Source of the DNA: CALBPI01 sp039187375
GTDB lineage: Bacteria > Pseudomonadota > Gammaproteobacteria > Steroidobacterales > Woeseiaceae
Assembly: GCA_039187375.1 (NCBI GenBank)
Contig: JBCCZN010000162.1
Span: forward strand, 1 to 6,314
Reading direction: 5' to 3'
Length of the DNA: 6,314 nucleotides
Positions 4,921-6,314 of the stretch are shown here, piece by piece. The notes under the pieces are model-generated. The model was given only the letters and a program-made list of their open reading frames with translations. It had not been told where the DNA came from and did not search any database. Each line of letters starts with the position of its first letter. Position 1 is the first letter of the stretch. Made by a program: the position numbers and the translations under genes.

Positions 4921-6314
4921 ATGCGCTTGTTTCAACGACTGATCGCCGCGTTGGCGGTTATTGTCGCCGCACCATTGGCGATGGCACAGGAGGTAGACAT
5001 TCCGTTTACCCAATTCGAACTCGATAACGGGCTGACGGTGATCGTACACGAGGATCACAAGGCACCGATCATCGCCGTCAACATCTGGTACCACGTGGGC
5101 TCCAAGAATGAAAAAGAAGGTCGCACCGGGTTTGCGCATCTTTTCGAGCATCTTATGTTCAACGGGTCGGAAAACTACGACGACGACTTCTTCGGTCCGT
5201 TCAAGAAAATCGGCACCACAGGACAAAACGGTACGACCTCGTTCGACCGGACTAACTACTTCCAGACCGTGCCGACGACGGGTCTGGATCTGGCATTGTT
5301 TCTGGAATCCGATCGCATGGGCCACCTGCTCGGCGCCATTGACCAGGACAAGCTCGATGAGCAGCGCGATGTCGTCAAAAACGAAAAACGTCAGGGCGAA
5401 AGTCAACCGTATGGTCGGGTATTCAATCGCCTGATCGAAGGCTTATATCCAAAGGGTCACCCCTACTCGTGGCTGCCGATCGGCTCAATGGAAGATTTGG
5501 ACGCGGCAACGCTGGATGACGTCAAGGAATGGTTCCGCGCCTACTACGGTCCGAACAACGCGGTTTTGGTGTTGGCCGGAGACATCACCCCCGAACTGGC
5601 GCGTGAGAAGGCCGAACGTTATTTTGGTGACATTCCGCCCGGACCCCCTATCACCAGTCACGATAGCTGGGTACCCCGGCACGACACCGTGCATCGCGAA
5701 GTCATGCAAGACCGTGTGCCGCAGACGCGTATCTACAAGGCCTGGACCGCCCCGCCTTGGGTTGACGATGACAACGACTTCCTGTCACTGGCCACCAGCG
5801 TGCTAGCAGACGGCAAGACCTCACGGTTGTACAAACGACTGGTGTATGAAGATCAGATTGCGACCGACGTGAGCTCGGCGATTCTCCCGCTTGAGCTGTC
5901 TGGCCTCGTCTACATTATCGCCACGGTACAACCAGGCGGTGACGTCGCCGCGGTCGAGGCTGCGATCGATGACGAATTGTCGCGGTTTCTTGCCAAAGGG
6001 CCAACGAAGTCAGAGCTGCAACGCATCAAGACACAAAACAAGGCAGCATTCGTCAGAGGTGCCGAACGTATTGGCGGTTTCGGTGGCAAATCGGACATCC
6101 TCGCCGAAAATTTCGTCTACGGCGGTACGCCCGATTTCTATAAAAAATCGCTGGCCAACATTGACAATGCGACACCGAAACAGGTGCAAGCAGTCGCTAA
6201 GCGCTGGTTTACCGAAGGCCACTATCAACTGACCGTCGTACCGTTTGATACCACGCTGACGGCCAAGGGCGACGGCATTGATCGATCAGCCTTGCCCTAT
6301 CCGACCAGCTATCC
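4921..6314 (+). CDS. Exported M16 family zinc metallopeptidase (pitrilysin/insulinase-like), 3' truncated by the window
   Basis: The frame is open for 464 codons to the window edge with no stop. Residues 1-22 are a Sec signal peptide (R2 and R6, Ala/Leu/Val core, cut after AMA before Q23), so the enzyme acts in the periplasm or beyond. The inverted zinc motif is H73-L-F-E76-H77. The third ligand is E155 in the VVKNEKRQ segment, 78 residues on, which is normal for M16. The GTTSFDRTNYF segment (104-114) matches the conserved substrate-strand motif. The following non-catalytic M16 domain runs from about 185 to 440 and includes GKTSRLYKRLV (298-308). All catalytic residues are intact, so it is predicted to degrade peptides or unfolded proteins. 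Residues 441-464 look like the linker that, in long gammaproteobacterial M16 proteins of about 900 residues, precedes a second M16 pair. A single-pair enzyme ending shortly after the edge is also possible. It lies 127 bases after the lipoprotein gene, with its own candidate promoter. Confidence 0.93.
   Translation, partial: MRLFQRLIAALAVIVAAPLAMAQEVDIPFTQFELDNGLTVIVHEDHKAPIIAVNIWYHVGSKNEKEGRTGFAHLFEHLMFNGSENYDDDFFGPFKKIGTTGQNGTTSFDRTNYFQTVPTTGLDLALFLESDRMGHLLGAIDQDKLDEQRDVVKNEKRQGESQPYGRVFNRLIEGLYPKGHPYSWLPIGSMEDLDAATLDDVKEWFRAYYGPNNAVLVLAGDITPELAREKAERYFGDIPPGPPITSHDSWVPRHDTVHREVMQDRVPQTRIYKAWTAPPWVDDDNDFLSLATSVLADGKTSRLYKRLVYEDQIATDVSSAILPLELSGLVYIIATVQPGGDVAAVEAAIDDELSRFLAKGPTKSELQRIKTQNKAAFVRGAERIGGFGGKSDILAENFVYGGTPDFYKKSLANIDNATPKQVQAVAKRWFTEGHYQLTVVPFDTTLTAKGDGIDRSALPYPTSY

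Noticed and set aside
4837..5406. 189-codon minus-strand open frame over the start of the M16 gene
   Set aside because: It runs antisense to the signal peptide, the HxxEH motif and the third zinc ligand of M16, so it is a shadow.
1..6314. CRISPR array, tRNA, insertion sequence or phage genes
   Set aside because: I saw no spaced direct repeats, cloverleaf-like sequence, transposase motifs or terminal repeats; the five coding genes account for nearly all the window.

Overview
The window looks like ordinary chromosomal DNA from a Gram-negative bacterium, most likely a gammaproteobacterium near the Xanthomonadales (Lysobacterales). The evidence for this is moderately GC-rich coding sequence, a signal-peptide-bearing outer-membrane barrel ending in Phe, a lipoprotein signal, and a dihydroorotase of the 'DDQVHFREPG' type, which I recall from Xanthomonas-like bacteria and Bacteroidetes. 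The taxonomic placement is inference from protein style. There are no tRNAs, rRNAs, insertion sequences, CRISPR arrays or phage genes.

Layout. Bases 1-104 are a leader region with two perfect inverted repeats. Bases 105-680 (+) encode a small exported beta-barrel protein with acidic loops, reminiscent of Ax21-type proteins. It converges on a two-gene minus-strand operon, with a hairpin spanning the junction. The operon is a prolyl aminopeptidase (pip, 3026-2049) followed, with a 4-base ATGA overlap, by a class I-like dihydroorotase (pyrC type, 2052-697). A divergent intergenic region (3027-3149) carries a good minus-strand sigma70-like promoter. Its predicted start point falls on the A of the preferred pip ATG, so pip may be translated from a leaderless mRNA. 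On the plus strand follow an OppA/MppA-like peptide-binding lipoprotein (3150-4793), a 127-base gap with a candidate promoter and an inverted repeat, and the first 464 codons of an exported M16 zinc metallopeptidase that runs off the right edge (4921 onward).

How the genes may work together. Three of the five genes handle peptides: an exported M16 protease, a periplasmic oligopeptide-binding lipoprotein and a cytoplasmic proline iminopeptidase. This would fit a peptide-scavenging neighbourhood, but no permease or ATPase genes are present, so the functional link is only inference. The dihydroorotase belongs to de novo pyrimidine synthesis and appears to be a co-transcribed passenger. I found no convincing previously undescribed system. 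The most useful leads are the possible leaderless pip start, the His-to-Gln substitution in the dihydroorotase metal motif, the acidic one-sided loops of the barrel protein, and the inverted repeat laid over the M16 promoter.
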